Program-made: the position numbers and the translations under genes | Origin: Novosphingobium rosa NBRC 15208 | Lineage (GTDB): Bacteria; Pseudomonadota; Alphaproteobacteria; Sphingomonadales; Sphingomonadaceae | Direction of reading: 5' to 3' | DNA length: 64,000 nucleotides | Assembly (NCBI RefSeq): GCF_001598555.1 | Contig: NZ_BCZE01000010.1 | Location: forward strand, 62,001-126,000 | Part shown: positions 9,707-18,395 of the stretch, piece after piece | Layout of the letters: each line of letters starts with the position of its first letter | Position numbering within the stretch: position 1 is the stretch's first letter | The notes under the pieces: generated by a model | Databases searched by the model: none | The model's input: the letters and a program-made list of their open reading frames with translations, nothing else | Told to the model about the DNA's origin: nothing

Positions 9707-10036
9707 ATGACATTGAAATCGACCATCGGCGCATTGTGCGCCGCGAGCCTTGCTGTCTGCGGCATCTCTGCCGTTCACGCCCAGCCTGTCGCGCATGACA
9801 ATGCCGCGCCCAACCCGGCCATGAAATCGCCCGATCACATGACCCATGCGCCGCTGGCCAAGGGCAAGAACTCCTTTACGGAAGGCGAGGCCAAGTCGCG
9901 TCTGGAAAAGGCGGGCTATGCCAATGTCGGCGATCTGATGAAGGACAATGACGGCCTGTGGCAGGCCAGCGCGACCAAGCACGGCAAGCCCGTGAAGGTG
10001 GCGCTGGATTACAAGGGCAATGTGGCCACGCGCTAA
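9707..10036 (+). CDS. Small secreted PepSY-like protein
   Basis: Predicted 109-residue periplasmic protein. An N-terminal signal peptide of about 24 residues ends ...ISAVHA before QPVAHD. After a Pro/His-rich linker, a single small domain (FTEGEAKSRLEKAGY...LDYKGNVATR) resembles PepSY-like domains: a helix followed by strands ending in a D-x-x-G-x-V turn. The ATG at 9707 is fixed by the AAGGAGG Shine-Dalgarno sequence and the signal peptide; the frame opens upstream to 9623 but without such support. The EcfG promoter just upstream and the downstream stress gene (33 bp) suggest a general-stress envelope protein. Molecular function unknown. Confidence 0.75.
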   Translation: MTLKSTIGALCAASLAVCGISAVHAQPVAHDNAAPNPAMKSPDHMTHAPLAKGKNSFTEGEAKSRLEKAGYANVGDLMKDNDGLWQASATKHGKPVKVALDYKGNVATR

Positions 10037-10069
10037 GCGCTGAGCCTGTTCAATGGGAAAGGATTCATC

Positions 10070-10696
10070 ATGACCCAGATCGTTACCCGTCTGTTCGACA
10101 ATTTCTCTGATGCGCAGCATGCCGTGCTGGAACTGGAACGTGTCGGCGTGCCCCATGGCGACATCAGCCTCGTCTCGCACCAGAAGGGCGGCGGCCATGC
10201 CGTGGCCGATGTGCGCGAACCCCATGACCATACCGCTGGCGATGCCGCCGCGCGCGATGCCGGTGTCGGCGCCGCGCTGGGCGGGGTGATCGGAGCCGGT
10301 GGCGGCGCCTTGGCGGGCCTTGGCCTGCTGGCGATTCCGGGCCTTGGTCCGGTGATCGCGGCTGGCTGGCTGGCTTCGGCGGCGGTCGGTGCTGCTGTTG
10401 GCGGCGCGGTGGTGGCGGGCGCTGGCGGCATTGTCGGCGCGTTGACCCACTCGGGCGTCAGCCGCGAGGAAGCCGATGTCTATGCTGAGAGCGTGCGGCG
10501 CGGCGGCACGCTGGTCAGCGCCAAGGTGGACGACGATCTGGTGCTGACCGCCCAGACCGCGCTCGACAACACGCCCTATGTCGATATCGCCCAGCGCCGC
10601 ACCTATTATCAGGGGCAGGGCTGGACCGCTTTCGACGACAGGCTCGATCCCTACACCGATGCCGAGATCGAGGCCGAGCGCGCTCGCTGGCGCTAA
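10070..10696 (+). CDS. YflT/17M-like general stress protein with glycine zipper
   Basis: A 208-residue protein. The N-terminal half (VTRLFDNFSDAQHAVLELE, then ISLVS) resembles the YflT general-stress domain. The central part is a very Gly/Ala-rich hydrophobic stretch (about residues 65-125) typical of glycine-zipper membrane-inserting segments. The tail returns to a soluble fold and ends in an acidic/Arg segment. It probably associates with the membrane. Co-transcription with the preceding secreted protein behind an EcfG promoter fits a stress role. A strong bidirectional terminator follows. Confidence 0.72.
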   Translation: MTQIVTRLFDNFSDAQHAVLELERVGVPHGDISLVSHQKGGGHAVADVREPHDHTAGDAAARDAGVGAALGGVIGAGGGALAGLGLLAIPGLGPVIAAGWLASAAVGAAVGGAVVAGAGGIVGALTHSGVSREEADVYAESVRRGGTLVSAKVDDDLVLTAQTALDNTPYVDIAQRRTYYQGQGWTAFDDRLDPYTDAEIEAERARWR

Positions 10697-10713
10697 AGCT
10701 TAGGCTTTGCAGC

Positions 10714-10749
10714 AAAAAGCCCGGCTTCCAGAAGGGAGCCGGGCTTTTT
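10714..10749 (+). terminator. Bidirectional intrinsic terminator
   Basis: The 8-bp stem GCCCGGCT / AGCCGGGC (10719-10726 with 10737-10744) is flanked by AAAAA on the left and TTTTT on the right. It can stop transcription from the stress operon and from the leftward yciB operon, whose last gene ends at 10751. Confidence 0.9.
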
Positions 10750-10750
10750 C

Positions 10751-11389
10751 TCATTCCGCCTTTTCGCCGTCGGGCTGTTTTTCCTGCCCCAGACCGTGGC
10801 GCAGCAGCATCGGCATATGGGCAAAGGTGAACAGGAATGACAGCGGCATAAAGACGATCAGCTTGGCGCGCAGCCACTGGTCGAAGGTGAACCAGCCCTT
10901 GTAGGCGAAGACCTCGTTCAGCGCGGCGAAGAAAAGGAAAAACCAGCCCCAGTTGCGCGACAATTTCATCCAGCCCTCATCGGAAAGCCCGTCGAAGGCG
11001 CTTTCCAGCAGGTACTTCAGCGTCGGCTTGCCCTTGGCCCAGCCAATCAGCAGCATCACCGAAAACAGCGCGTAAACGGCAGTGGGCTTGTGCCGGATCC
11101 AGCCTTCATCCTGGCTGATCATGGTCAGCGCGCCAAAGCCGCAGACCAGCACGGTGGAGAGCCACAGCATGGGCGAGACCTTGCCGCGTATCCACTTGGA
11201 CGCGATCAGCGCCAGCACCGTGGCCGCCATAAAGACGCCGGTGCTTTTGGTGACGGCGGCCACATCGCTGAGACTTGCCGCGCCCGAAGGCTTGAACAGG
11301 CGATAGGCGACAAAGAAGGCCGCGACCGGGCCGTAATCGATCGCCAGATTAACCAGCGGCGAGTGGTTCTTGCGTTCCGGCGCCGTCAT
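10751..11389 (-). CDS. Inner-membrane septation protein A (YciB/IspZ family)
   Basis: A 212-residue polytopic protein with five or six hydrophobic helices and the family hallmarks AIDYGPVAAFFVAY near the N-terminus, a KPT...LLIGW segment, and RNWGWFFLFFAALNE. YciB proteins are linked to cell-envelope synthesis and normal division/septation; the exact activity is unknown. Its start overlaps the ftsY stop by 4 bp, so it is the last gene of dapF-mtaB-ftsY-yciB. Confidence 0.9.
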   Translation of the reverse strand: MTAPERKNHSPLVNLAIDYGPVAAFFVAYRLFKPSGAASLSDVAAVTKSTGVFMAATVLALIASKWIRGKVSPMLWLSTVLVCGFGALTMISQDEGWIRHKPTAVYALFSVMLLIGWAKGKPTLKYLLESAFDGLSDEGWMKLSRNWGWFFLFFAALNEVFAYKGWFTFDQWLRAKLIVFMPLSFLFTFAHMPMLLRHGLGQEKQPDGEKAE

Positions 11390-12312
11390 GCCGCGACCCC
11401 AGCGATCACGCGGGCCACCAGATCGGGATCGAAGGGGCGCAGATCGTCGATCCGCTCGCCCACGCCGATGGCATGGATGGGCAGGCCATATTGCTCGGCG
11501 GCGGCCACCAGCACGCCGCCGCGCGCGGTGCCATCCAGCTTGGTCATGACCAGACCCGTCACGCCCGCGACCTCCTTGAAGGTCTCGATCTGGGCGAGGG
11601 CATTCTGGCCGTTGGTGGCATCGAGCACCAGCACCACATCATGCGGTGCGGCCGGATTGAGGCGACCCAGCACGCGGTGGATCTTGGCCAGCTCGTCCAT
11701 CAGCTCGCGCTTGTTCTGCAGGCGCCCTGCCGTATCGACGATCAGCGCATCGGTGCCGCGCTCGCTGGCGGCTTTCACCGCATCGAAGACGATGGCCGCC
11801 GGATCGCCGCCCTCGGGGCCTTTCACGATGGGCACGCCCAGGCGATCCGCCCAGACGCCCAACTGGCCGATGGCGGCGGCGCGGAAGGTGTCGCCCGCCG
11901 CCAGCATCACCGCATAGTCCTCTTCCTGGAACAGGTGGGCCAGCTTGGCGATGGTGGTGGTCTTGCCGCTGCCGTTGACGCCGATCACCAGCACCACATG
12001 CGGGCGCGGGAAGGCGGTGACCTCCAGCGGCTTGGCCACCGGGCGCAGGATGGCGGCGATTTCCTCGGCGACGGCCTCGCGGATCGCGGTTTCATCGGCG
12101 GAACCATCGAACCGACGCTGTGCCATGGCGCCACGGATGCGCGCGGCGGCACGCGGGCCCAGATCGGAGAGGATCAGCGCATCCTCCAGCTCGTCGAGCT
12201 GGTCTTCGGTCAGGCGCGCGGCACCGGTGATGCCGGAAAGATTGCCCGCCAGACGTTCGGAGGTCTTGGCGAGGCCGCCCATCAGGCGGGAGGTCCAGTT
12301 CTCGGCGCTCAT
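11386..12312 (-). CDS. ftsY: Signal recognition particle receptor FtsY
   Basis: SRP-receptor GTPase that docks ribosome-nascent chains at the inner membrane. In its 308 residues it has an N-domain helical bundle, then the G-domain motifs GVNGSGKTTTIAKLA (G1), DTAGRLQNKRELMDEL (G3) and TKLDGTARGG (G4/closing loop). The acidic A-domain of E. coli FtsY is essentially absent, as usual in alphaproteobacteria. Start overlaps the mtaB stop by 4 bp. Confidence 0.97.
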   Translation of the reverse strand: MSAENWTSRLMGGLAKTSERLAGNLSGITGAARLTEDQLDELEDALILSDLGPRAAARIRGAMAQRRFDGSADETAIREAVAEEIAAILRPVAKPLEVTAFPRPHVVLVIGVNGSGKTTTIAKLAHLFQEEDYAVMLAAGDTFRAAAIGQLGVWADRLGVPIVKGPEGGDPAAIVFDAVKAASERGTDALIVDTAGRLQNKRELMDELAKIHRVLGRLNPAAPHDVVLVLDATNGQNALAQIETFKEVAGVTGLVMTKLDGTARGGVLVAAAEQYGLPIHAIGVGERIDDLRPFDPDLVARVIAGVAA

Positions 12313-13475
12313 GAGAGCAATCCTTCGGTGATGCGTGTGGGGGTGATGGTCAGCATCTGCCCGGGCGTGGAGCCTGCGGGCAGGGCGATCCTTGCGAAAT
12401 TTTCGGCGTGGCCGGTGCCGTCGCGCTCGGCCAGCACGGTCTGGGGCTGGCCGATCAGGCTTTCCAGCCAGACGGCGCGGCGTGTGGCGACGGCGTTGCG
12501 GAGTTCAGCAGCGCGCTGGCTGACCAGCGGGCGCGGCAGTTGCGGCATGCGCGCGGCAGGTGTGCCGTGGCGGGCGCTGTAGGGGAAGATGTGGCCGTGG
12601 ACGACTCCAAGCTCATCGATGATCGAGAGATTGTCGGCATGGGCGGCCTCATCCTCGGTGGGGAAGCCGGCGATCAGATCGGCGCCCACGGCGATATCCG
12701 GGCGGCGGGTTTTTAACGCAGCCACCAGATCGACAGCATCGGCGCGGCTGTGGCGGCGCTTCATGCGCTTGAGGATCAGATCGGCGCCATGCTGCAAGGA
12801 AAGATGAAGATGCGGCATCACCCGCGCCTCGCTGGCGATGATTTCGCGCAGCAGGGGGTCGATCTCCACGCCATCCATCGAGGAGAGGCGCAGGCGGGGC
12901 AGGGTGGGCACATCGCGCAGGATCGCGGCGACCAGATCGCCGAGGCGCTGATCGCCATGGTTCCAGCCGGTGAGATCCACGGCGGTCAGTACCACCTCGC
13001 CCACGCCAGCTTCGGCATGGGCGCGCACTTCGGCCACCACATCAGGGATAGCGCGCGAACGGCTCGGGCCGCGACCGGCGGGGATGATGCAGAAGGTGCA
13101 GGCATGGTCGCAGCCGTTCTGCACCGCCACAAAGGCGCGCGTATGCTGGCCCGAAGGCACCGGCAAGGCAGGCGCGGGCGGCACATTCCAGGCGCGCGCA
13201 TCTAGCTTGTCGGCGTTGGCGATCAGGCCGTCGATATCGAGGGCGGCGATGGCCTCGCGCTCCACCTCAACCGCGCAGCCCGTCACCATCAGCCGCGCAT
13301 CGGGTCGGGTGCGGCGCGCTTTGCGGATGGCCTGACGCGTCTGGCGCAGCGCCTCGGCGGTGACGGCGCAGGAGTTGATGACCACCATGTCGCGCTCGCC
13401 TGCCAGCAGCGCGCGCATATGCTCGCTCTCGGCCAGATTCATCCGGCAGCCCAGCGAGACGACCTCGACACTCAT
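12309..13475 (-). CDS. mtaB: tRNA t6A37 methylthiotransferase, MtaB type
   Basis: Radical-SAM enzyme of 388 residues predicted to add a methylthio group to N6-threonylcarbamoyladenosine-37 of tRNA. The N-terminal domain cysteines C10 (LGCRMN), C36 (NSCAV) and C67 (GCAVE) would bind one 4Fe-4S cluster. The radical-SAM motif CDHACTFCIIPAGRG (C122, C126, C129) binds the other. The MtaB subgroup is favoured over MiaB by the CIIP-x-GRG form and the short length, but MiaB-like specificity is not excluded. The ATG at 13475 overlaps the dapF stop by 4 bp; the longer frame to 13694 lies inside dapF. Confidence 0.88.
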   Translation of the reverse strand: MSVEVVSLGCRMNLAESEHMRALLAGERDMVVINSCAVTAEALRQTRQAIRKARRTRPDARLMVTGCAVEVEREAIAALDIDGLIANADKLDARAWNVPPAPALPVPSGQHTRAFVAVQNGCDHACTFCIIPAGRGPSRSRAIPDVVAEVRAHAEAGVGEVVLTAVDLTGWNHGDQRLGDLVAAILRDVPTLPRLRLSSMDGVEIDPLLREIIASEARVMPHLHLSLQHGADLILKRMKRRHSRADAVDLVAALKTRRPDIAVGADLIAGFPTEDEAAHADNLSIIDELGVVHGHIFPYSARHGTPAARMPQLPRPLVSQRAAELRNAVATRRAVWLESLIGQPQTVLAERDGTGHAENFARIALPAGSTPGQMLTITPTRITEGLLS

Positions 13476-14287
13476 CCCTGATAAAACGCGGACAGCTCGA
13501 ACGCGCCGCGGAAGGCTTCGGTGGCGGGGCCGGTCATGGTGATCCCTTCGTCGCCGCGCCATTCGATCACCAGCGGGCCGCCCGGCAGGGTGACCGTCAC
13601 GCGGCGATCGACCAGACCGCGCCGCATCGCGCCGATGGCGGTGGCGCAGGCGCCGGTGCCACAGGCCAGCGTCAGCCCCGCGCCGCGTTCCCACACGCGC
13701 AGGGTGATGGCATCGCGCGCCGTGATAGTGGCGACATTGACGTTGATGCGTTCCGGGAACAACGGATCATGCTCGATCAGCGGGCCGAGGCGATCCAGCT
13801 CTACGGCATGCGTATCGGGCGTGAAGAAGATCACATGCGGGTTGCCCACATTGACGGCGGTGGGGGCATCCAGATCCTCCCAACCCACCGGCATGGTCAG
13901 CGTGTCCATGGCATAGGCCAGCGGAATGGCGTCCCACTCAAAGCGGGGGCGGCCCATATCGACCGAAATGCCATCGGGCGTGGGCGCGGCATAAATCACG
14001 CCCGCCAGCGTCTCGATGGCTGCCGCGCTGCCGTGGAGCAGGCCCACGGCGCGGGTGGCATTGCCGCAGGCCTCGACCTCGCTGCCGTCCTGATTGAAGA
14101 TCCGCATTTTCAGATCGGCGATTTCGGAGTTTTCGAGCAACACCAACTGGTCGCAGCCGATGCCGCGATGGCGGTCGCCCAGAGCGGCGGCCAGAGTGGC
14201 GGTCATGGGCGGTACGTTGCCTTCGCGCGCGTCCAGCACGACGAAATCATTGCCCAGCCCATGCATCTTGACGAAAGGAACACGCAT
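13472..14287 (-). CDS. dapF: Diaminopimelate epimerase
   Basis: Interconverts LL- and meso-diaminopimelate for lysine and peptidoglycan synthesis. The 271-residue product has KMHGLGNDFVVLD at the N-terminus and the two catalytic cysteines C74 (EACGNATR) and C209 (ACGTGACA). The start at 14287 puts MRVPFVKMHG at the N-terminus as in the family; upstream in-frame codons to 14392 have no homology support. First gene of the leftward dapF-mtaB-ftsY-yciB operon. Confidence 0.96.
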   Translation of the reverse strand: MRVPFVKMHGLGNDFVVLDAREGNVPPMTATLAAALGDRHRGIGCDQLVLLENSEIADLKMRIFNQDGSEVEACGNATRAVGLLHGSAAAIETLAGVIYAAPTPDGISVDMGRPRFEWDAIPLAYAMDTLTMPVGWEDLDAPTAVNVGNPHVIFFTPDTHAVELDRLGPLIEHDPLFPERINVNVATITARDAITLRVWERGAGLTLACGTGACATAIGAMRRGLVDRRVTVTLPGGPLVIEWRGDEGITMTGPATEAFRGAFELSAFYQG

Positions 14288-14449
14288 AATGGGGCGCTCT
14301 AGGCGCATGGGGGGGCTGCGTCCAGTGTTGGCAGGCGGTAAATTCGTCTGGATGGTGGGGCTGGGTGAGCTGCCTCTGGCCAAGACGGTCAAGCGGTGTC
14401 ACATAGGGATGGTTGCAAAACCATGGCGCAATGCCGGGGAGAGTCTTGC

Positions 14450-15568
14450 GTGATCGTTCAATTCGGAACCAGCCGGTTCCTTCAGGCCCATGTCGATCTT
14501 ATGGCCAGTCAGGCGCGGGATGCGGGGCAGGATGTGCCGCCCATCACCATCGTCCAGACCACGGGTGACGCGGAAAGAGCCAGGCGTCTGGTGACTTTTG
14601 CCGATGCGGAGGGCTTCCCGGTGATCCTGCGCGGGATCGAGGCGGGCAAGGCGGTGGATCAGACGGTGCAGGTGCGCAGCGTGATCGGCGGGATCAGCGC
14701 CGTGACCGACTGGCCTCCTCTTGTGGAGCTGGTTGCCGGGCAGGCGCGGTTTCTTGTCAGCAACACGGGTGACACCGGTTACCATATTTTGCTTGAGGAT
14801 CGAGAACGTCCAGCGGCGGGACAGGCGCCGGGCGGATTTGTGCCCAAGCTGACGGCTTTGCTCCATGCCCGCTGGCAGTGGGGTGGCGCACCGATCACCT
14901 TGCTGCCTTGCGAACTGGTGCCGCGTAATGGTGATGTGCTGCGCGGTCTGGTGCTGGGTCTGGCGCGCGACTGGGGGCTGGAACAGGGCTTTGCCGCATG
15001 GCTGGAAAGCTGCCTCTGGATCAGCACGCTGGTCGACCGCATTGTCAGCACGCCGCTGGAACCGGCAGGCGCGGTGGCCGAGCCCTATGCGCTCTGGGCG
15101 GTGGAGCGCCAGCCGGGGCTGGTCATGCCTTTCACCCATCCCCAGCTGGTGCTGACCGATGACCTGGAGCCGTTCGAAAGGCTCAAGCTGCATATCCTCA
15201 ATCTGGGCCACACATGGCTGGCGCAGCAATGGCATGAGGGCGGGGCCGATCCCGCTCTCACCGTGCGCGCGATGATGGAGGATGGTGTGACGTTGCCTGC
15301 GCTGCTTTCACTTTATGTGCAGGAGGTTGTGCCGGGCTTTGCCATGCGTGGTCTGGGCAAGGAGGCGGAGGCCTATGTCGAAACCACGCTGGATCGCTTT
15401 GCCAACCCTTATCTCGACCACCGGCTTGCGGATATTTATAGCCATCATCGCGCCAAGATCGAACGGCGGGTGACGGGCTTTATCGATTGGGTGAGGACTG
15501 AAACGCCCGATCTTGCCCTGCCGCGCCTTGAAGCTTTGGCCCATTCTGTTTCGGAGACTGCCGCATGA
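14450..15568 (+). CDS. Tagaturonate/fructuronate reductase-like oxidoreductase
   Basis: Member of the long-chain mannitol dehydrogenase family that reduces keto-hexuronates with NAD(P)H. It has a nucleotide-binding start VIVQFGTSRFLQAH and the catalytic pattern K-x4-N-x2-H in KLHILNLGH. With 372 residues it is about 100 shorter than E. coli UxaB or mannitol dehydrogenases, so specificity is uncertain. A GTG at 14450 with a GGGGAG ribosome site 7 bp upstream gives the expected N-terminus; the ATG upstream at 14396 adds residues not seen in the family. It overlaps the UxaA-type dehydratase by 4 bp, which points to altronate as the shared intermediate. Confidence 0.8.
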   Translation: MIVQFGTSRFLQAHVDLMASQARDAGQDVPPITIVQTTGDAERARRLVTFADAEGFPVILRGIEAGKAVDQTVQVRSVIGGISAVTDWPPLVELVAGQARFLVSNTGDTGYHILLEDRERPAAGQAPGGFVPKLTALLHARWQWGGAPITLLPCELVPRNGDVLRGLVLGLARDWGLEQGFAAWLESCLWISTLVDRIVSTPLEPAGAVAEPYALWAVERQPGLVMPFTHPQLVLTDDLEPFERLKLHILNLGHTWLAQQWHEGGADPALTVRAMMEDGVTLPALLSLYVQEVVPGFAMRGLGKEAEAYVETTLDRFANPYLDHRLADIYSHHRAKIERRVTGFIDWVRTETPDLALPRLEALAHSVSETAA

Positions 15569-17064
15569 CCCGGGCCCTTCGCCTTTCCCCCTTTGACGAT
15601 GTGGCGGTGCTGATCGATCCGGCCTCTGCGGGCGACGATGTGCTGGGGGTGACTGCCCGCGATGCCGTGCCTTTTGGCCACAAGCTGGCGCTGCATGATC
15701 TGGCGGGGGGCCAAGTGGTGCGCAAATATGGCCAGCCCATCGGCATCGCCACGCAACCCATTCAGGCGGGCGAGCATGTCCACAGCCACAATCTGGCCGT
15801 CGGTGAGGGTCGTCATGCCGGAGCGGCGGTGACGTCAGGCGTGGCGGGCCGTCTGGTGGCGCCTCCCACGGATGCCCATTTCGAGGGCTACCTGCGCGCC
15901 AATGGCCAGGTCGGCACGCGCAATTGCATCGCGGTGATGGGCAGCGTCAATTGCGCCGCCACGGTGGTGCGTCGCATCGCCCGGCGTTTCGAGGATGCCG
16001 CCATCCCCGGCATCGACGCCGTGGTGCCGCTCACCCATGCCAGCGGCTGCGGCATGGCCAAGAGCGGGGAGGGCATCGACACGCTGGAGCGCACCCTGAC
16101 CGGCTATGCCCGCAACCCCAATTTCGCGGGCGCGGTGATCATCGGTCTGGGCTGCGAGGTGGCGCAGATCGGCGAGATGCTGGAACGCCACGGGCTGGCG
16201 CCGGGGCCTTTCCTCAAAACCTACACCATTCAGGATGCGGGCGGCACGGCCCCGGCCATCGAGCATGGCATCGCTCTGGTGCAGGAGCTGATCGAGGAAA
16301 TCTCCACTGCCCGGCGCAGCACGCGCCCTGCCAGCGATCTGGTGCTGGGGTTGCAATGCGGCGGGTCGGATGGCTGGTCGGGCATCACCGCCAATCCGGC
16401 GTTGGGCGCGGCGAGCGATCTGCTGGTGGCGGCGGGCGGCACGGCCTTCCTCTCCGAAACGCCGGAAATCTATGGCGCCGAGCATCTGCTGCTGGCCCGC
16501 GCCGCCGATCCTGCCGTGGCGGCGGCTCTGGAAGAGCGCATCGGCTGGTGGGAGGCGCATGCCAGCCGCCATGGCATCAGCCTCGACAACAATCCTTCGC
16601 CCGGCAACAAGGCGGGCGGGCTGACCACCATCTTCGAGAAATCGCTGGGCGCGGTGGCCAAGGCCGGATCGGCGCCTCTGAGTGAGGTGCTGCTCTATGG
16701 GCAGCCGCGCAGCCGCAACGGGCTAATCTTCATGGATTCGCCGGGTTACGATCCCTGTTCGGCCACGGGGCAGATCGCCTCGGGTGCCAATCTGCTGGCC
16801 TTTACCACCGGGCGCGGCTCGGTCTTCGGGGCGCAATGCGTGCCTTGCCTCAAGCTGGCTTCCAACGCCGCGCTGGCCGGGCGCATGGCCGAGGATATCG
16901 ATGTCGATTGCTCGCCCGTTCTGGAGGGCATGAGCGTCGAGGAACTGGGCCAGCGCATCTTCCGGCAGCTGCTGGAGGTCGCCTCGGGCCGCCCGACCAA
17001 GAGCGAGGCGCAGGGCGTGGGCGATTATGAATTCGTGCCCTGGCAGTTGGGCGCCTGGGTTTAA
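15565..17064 (+). CDS. uxaA: Altronate dehydratase (UxaA family)
   Basis: Predicted to dehydrate D-altronate to 2-keto-3-deoxygluconate, which enters the Entner-Doudoroff route. At 499 residues it has the family's two parts: an N-terminal SAF domain (about residues 1-90, containing GHKLALHDLA) and a large catalytic domain with VGTRNCIAVMGSVNC, THASGCGMAKSGEG, GLQCGGSDGWSGITANPA and DNNPSPGNKAGGLTT. Conserved cysteines are present for the metal or cluster site. Galactarate/D-glucarate-type dehydratases share this fold, but the upstream reductase favours altronate. No uronate isomerase or regulator gene is adjacent. Confidence 0.88.
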   Translation: MTRALRLSPFDDVAVLIDPASAGDDVLGVTARDAVPFGHKLALHDLAGGQVVRKYGQPIGIATQPIQAGEHVHSHNLAVGEGRHAGAAVTSGVAGRLVAPPTDAHFEGYLRANGQVGTRNCIAVMGSVNCAATVVRRIARRFEDAAIPGIDAVVPLTHASGCGMAKSGEGIDTLERTLTGYARNPNFAGAVIIGLGCEVAQIGEMLERHGLAPGPFLKTYTIQDAGGTAPAIEHGIALVQELIEEISTARRSTRPASDLVLGLQCGGSDGWSGITANPALGAASDLLVAAGGTAFLSETPEIYGAEHLLLARAADPAVAAALEERIGWWEAHASRHGISLDNNPSPGNKAGGLTTIFEKSLGAVAKAGSAPLSEVLLYGQPRSRNGLIFMDSPGYDPCSATGQIASGANLLAFTTGRGSVFGAQCVPCLKLASNAALAGRMAEDIDVDCSPVLEGMSVEELGQRIFRQLLEVASGRPTKSEAQGVGDYEFVPWQLGAWV

Positions 17065-17137
17065 GCGAGACGCAAGGGGGCTGGTTTGGCCGGGCTTTGG
17101 GTGTATCCCGGCCCGGCCATAGTTCAGGACCAACCCC

Positions 17138-18034
17138 ATGATCCAGCGCTCGAAACCGAGCCTTTTCGATATTCTCTTTGCGTGGAAAGGCACGATCCTG
17201 CCGCGCATCGGCGGGCGTCTGGCGCTGATCGTGCTGGCCAGCATGGGGGCGGTGGTGGCGGCGCGCGCACATCCCGGCATCTTTGCGCAGATCAGCGCCT
17301 TTCCTTTCACGCTGATCGGTCTGGCGCTCTCGATCTTTATGAGCTTCCGCAACAATGCCTGTTACGCCCGTTGGTGGGAGGGGCGGCAATTGTGGGGCGC
17401 TCTGGTGATCGAGTGCCGTACCATCGCGCGGCAGGTCGCCACCTTGTCCGCGGGCGAGCGGGAGCGCTTTGTGCTGGGGCTTTGCGCCTTTTCCGCAGGG
17501 CTGAAGGCAAGGCTGCGCGGCGACGATGAGCCCGGCGCCATCGCCGCATGGTGGGAGGGGGGCTCATGGCAGGAGGCCATCAACCCCACCAATGGCGTGG
17601 TTCACGAGATGGGTGTGGCCAGCCAGCGCCTGCTGGCGCAAGGCGCGCTCGATCCCATGCGCTGGACTGCGCTGGAGCAGCATCTGGCGGCGCTGTCAGG
17701 CATTCAGGCGGGCTGCGAGCGGATTGCCGCCACGCCGGTGCCCTTCGCCTATTCGCTGCTGCTGCATCGCACGGCCTATATCTTCTGCCTCAGCCTGCCT
17801 TTCGCGCTGGCCGGGGCTTTGGGCTGGTGGGCGGTGCTGCCCTCGGCGCTGGTGGCCTATACGTTCTTCGGGCTGGACGCGCTGGGGGACCAGCTGGAGG
17901 ATCCCTTTGGCCGCGATGTCAACGATCTGCCGCTCGATGCGATCCTGCGGGTGATCGAGCGGGATATGCTCTCGGCGCTGGGGCGCAAGGATTTGCCGCC
18001 TGTGCTCAAGCCTGTGGATAATGTGTTGATGTGA
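17138..18034 (+). CDS. Bestrophin-like anion channel family protein
   Basis: A 298-residue membrane protein of the bacterial bestrophin/YneE (UPF0187) family, thought to form pentameric ion channels. Visible are N-terminal membrane helices, the signature FMSFRNNACYARWWEGRQLWG (around residues 65-85) and the C-terminal DALGDQLEDPFGRDVNDLPL segment. The family usually runs 290-310 residues. It stands alone between the uxa pair and tRNA-Pro, and an intrinsic terminator follows about 50 bp later. Confidence 0.9.
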   Translation: MIQRSKPSLFDILFAWKGTILPRIGGRLALIVLASMGAVVAARAHPGIFAQISAFPFTLIGLALSIFMSFRNNACYARWWEGRQLWGALVIECRTIARQVATLSAGERERFVLGLCAFSAGLKARLRGDDEPGAIAAWWEGGSWQEAINPTNGVVHEMGVASQRLLAQGALDPMRWTALEQHLAALSGIQAGCERIAATPVPFAYSLLLHRTAYIFCLSLPFALAGALGWWAVLPSALVAYTFFGLDALGDQLEDPFGRDVNDLPLDAILRVIERDMLSALGRKDLPPVLKPVDNVLM

Positions 18035-18081
18035 GGTGGAGGGCATGTCGATAACATGTCGACAATGCCGGGAAAGAAAAA

Positions 18082-18104
18082 AGCCGACCCGAAGGCCGGC
18101 TTTC
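18082..18104 (+). terminator. Intrinsic terminator after the bestrophin gene
   Basis: Stem AGCCGACC / GGCCGGCT (one A-C mismatch) with a CGAA tetraloop at 18090-18093, followed by TTTC. An A-rich run precedes it, so it may also limit leftward readthrough from tRNA-Pro. Confidence 0.75.
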
Positions 18105-18133
18105 TCAATTCCTTGATATCACAAGGAATAAAA

Positions 18134-18212
18134 TGGTCGGGGAAAGAGGATTCGAACCTCCGGCCCCTGCCTCCCGAAGACAGTGCTCTACCAGGCTGAG
18201 CTATTCCCCGAC
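18134..18212 (-). tRNA. tRNA-Pro (anticodon CGG)
   Basis: Leftward cloverleaf with acceptor stem GTCGGGG/CCCCGAC and an encoded CCA. The D-arm is AGCTC...GAGC, the anticodon arm is CTGTC-TTCGGGA-GGCAG giving anticodon CGG, and the T-loop is GGTTCGAATCC. It reads CCG proline codons. Confidence 0.96.
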
Positions 18213-18395
18213 CGGTGCTGCAGAGGCGGTTTGAAGCGTCTCTGCGAGGCAGGAGCGGGCCTATAGACAGCGATTCCGAACCACGCAAGCGGCGTTTCGC
18301 ATTTTTTTGCCGATCTGCGAATTTTCCCCGTTTTCAGCTTTTTGCTGAAAATGAGAAATGATGACTTCCGCAACGCCTTGGGCCAAACTGCGGGG

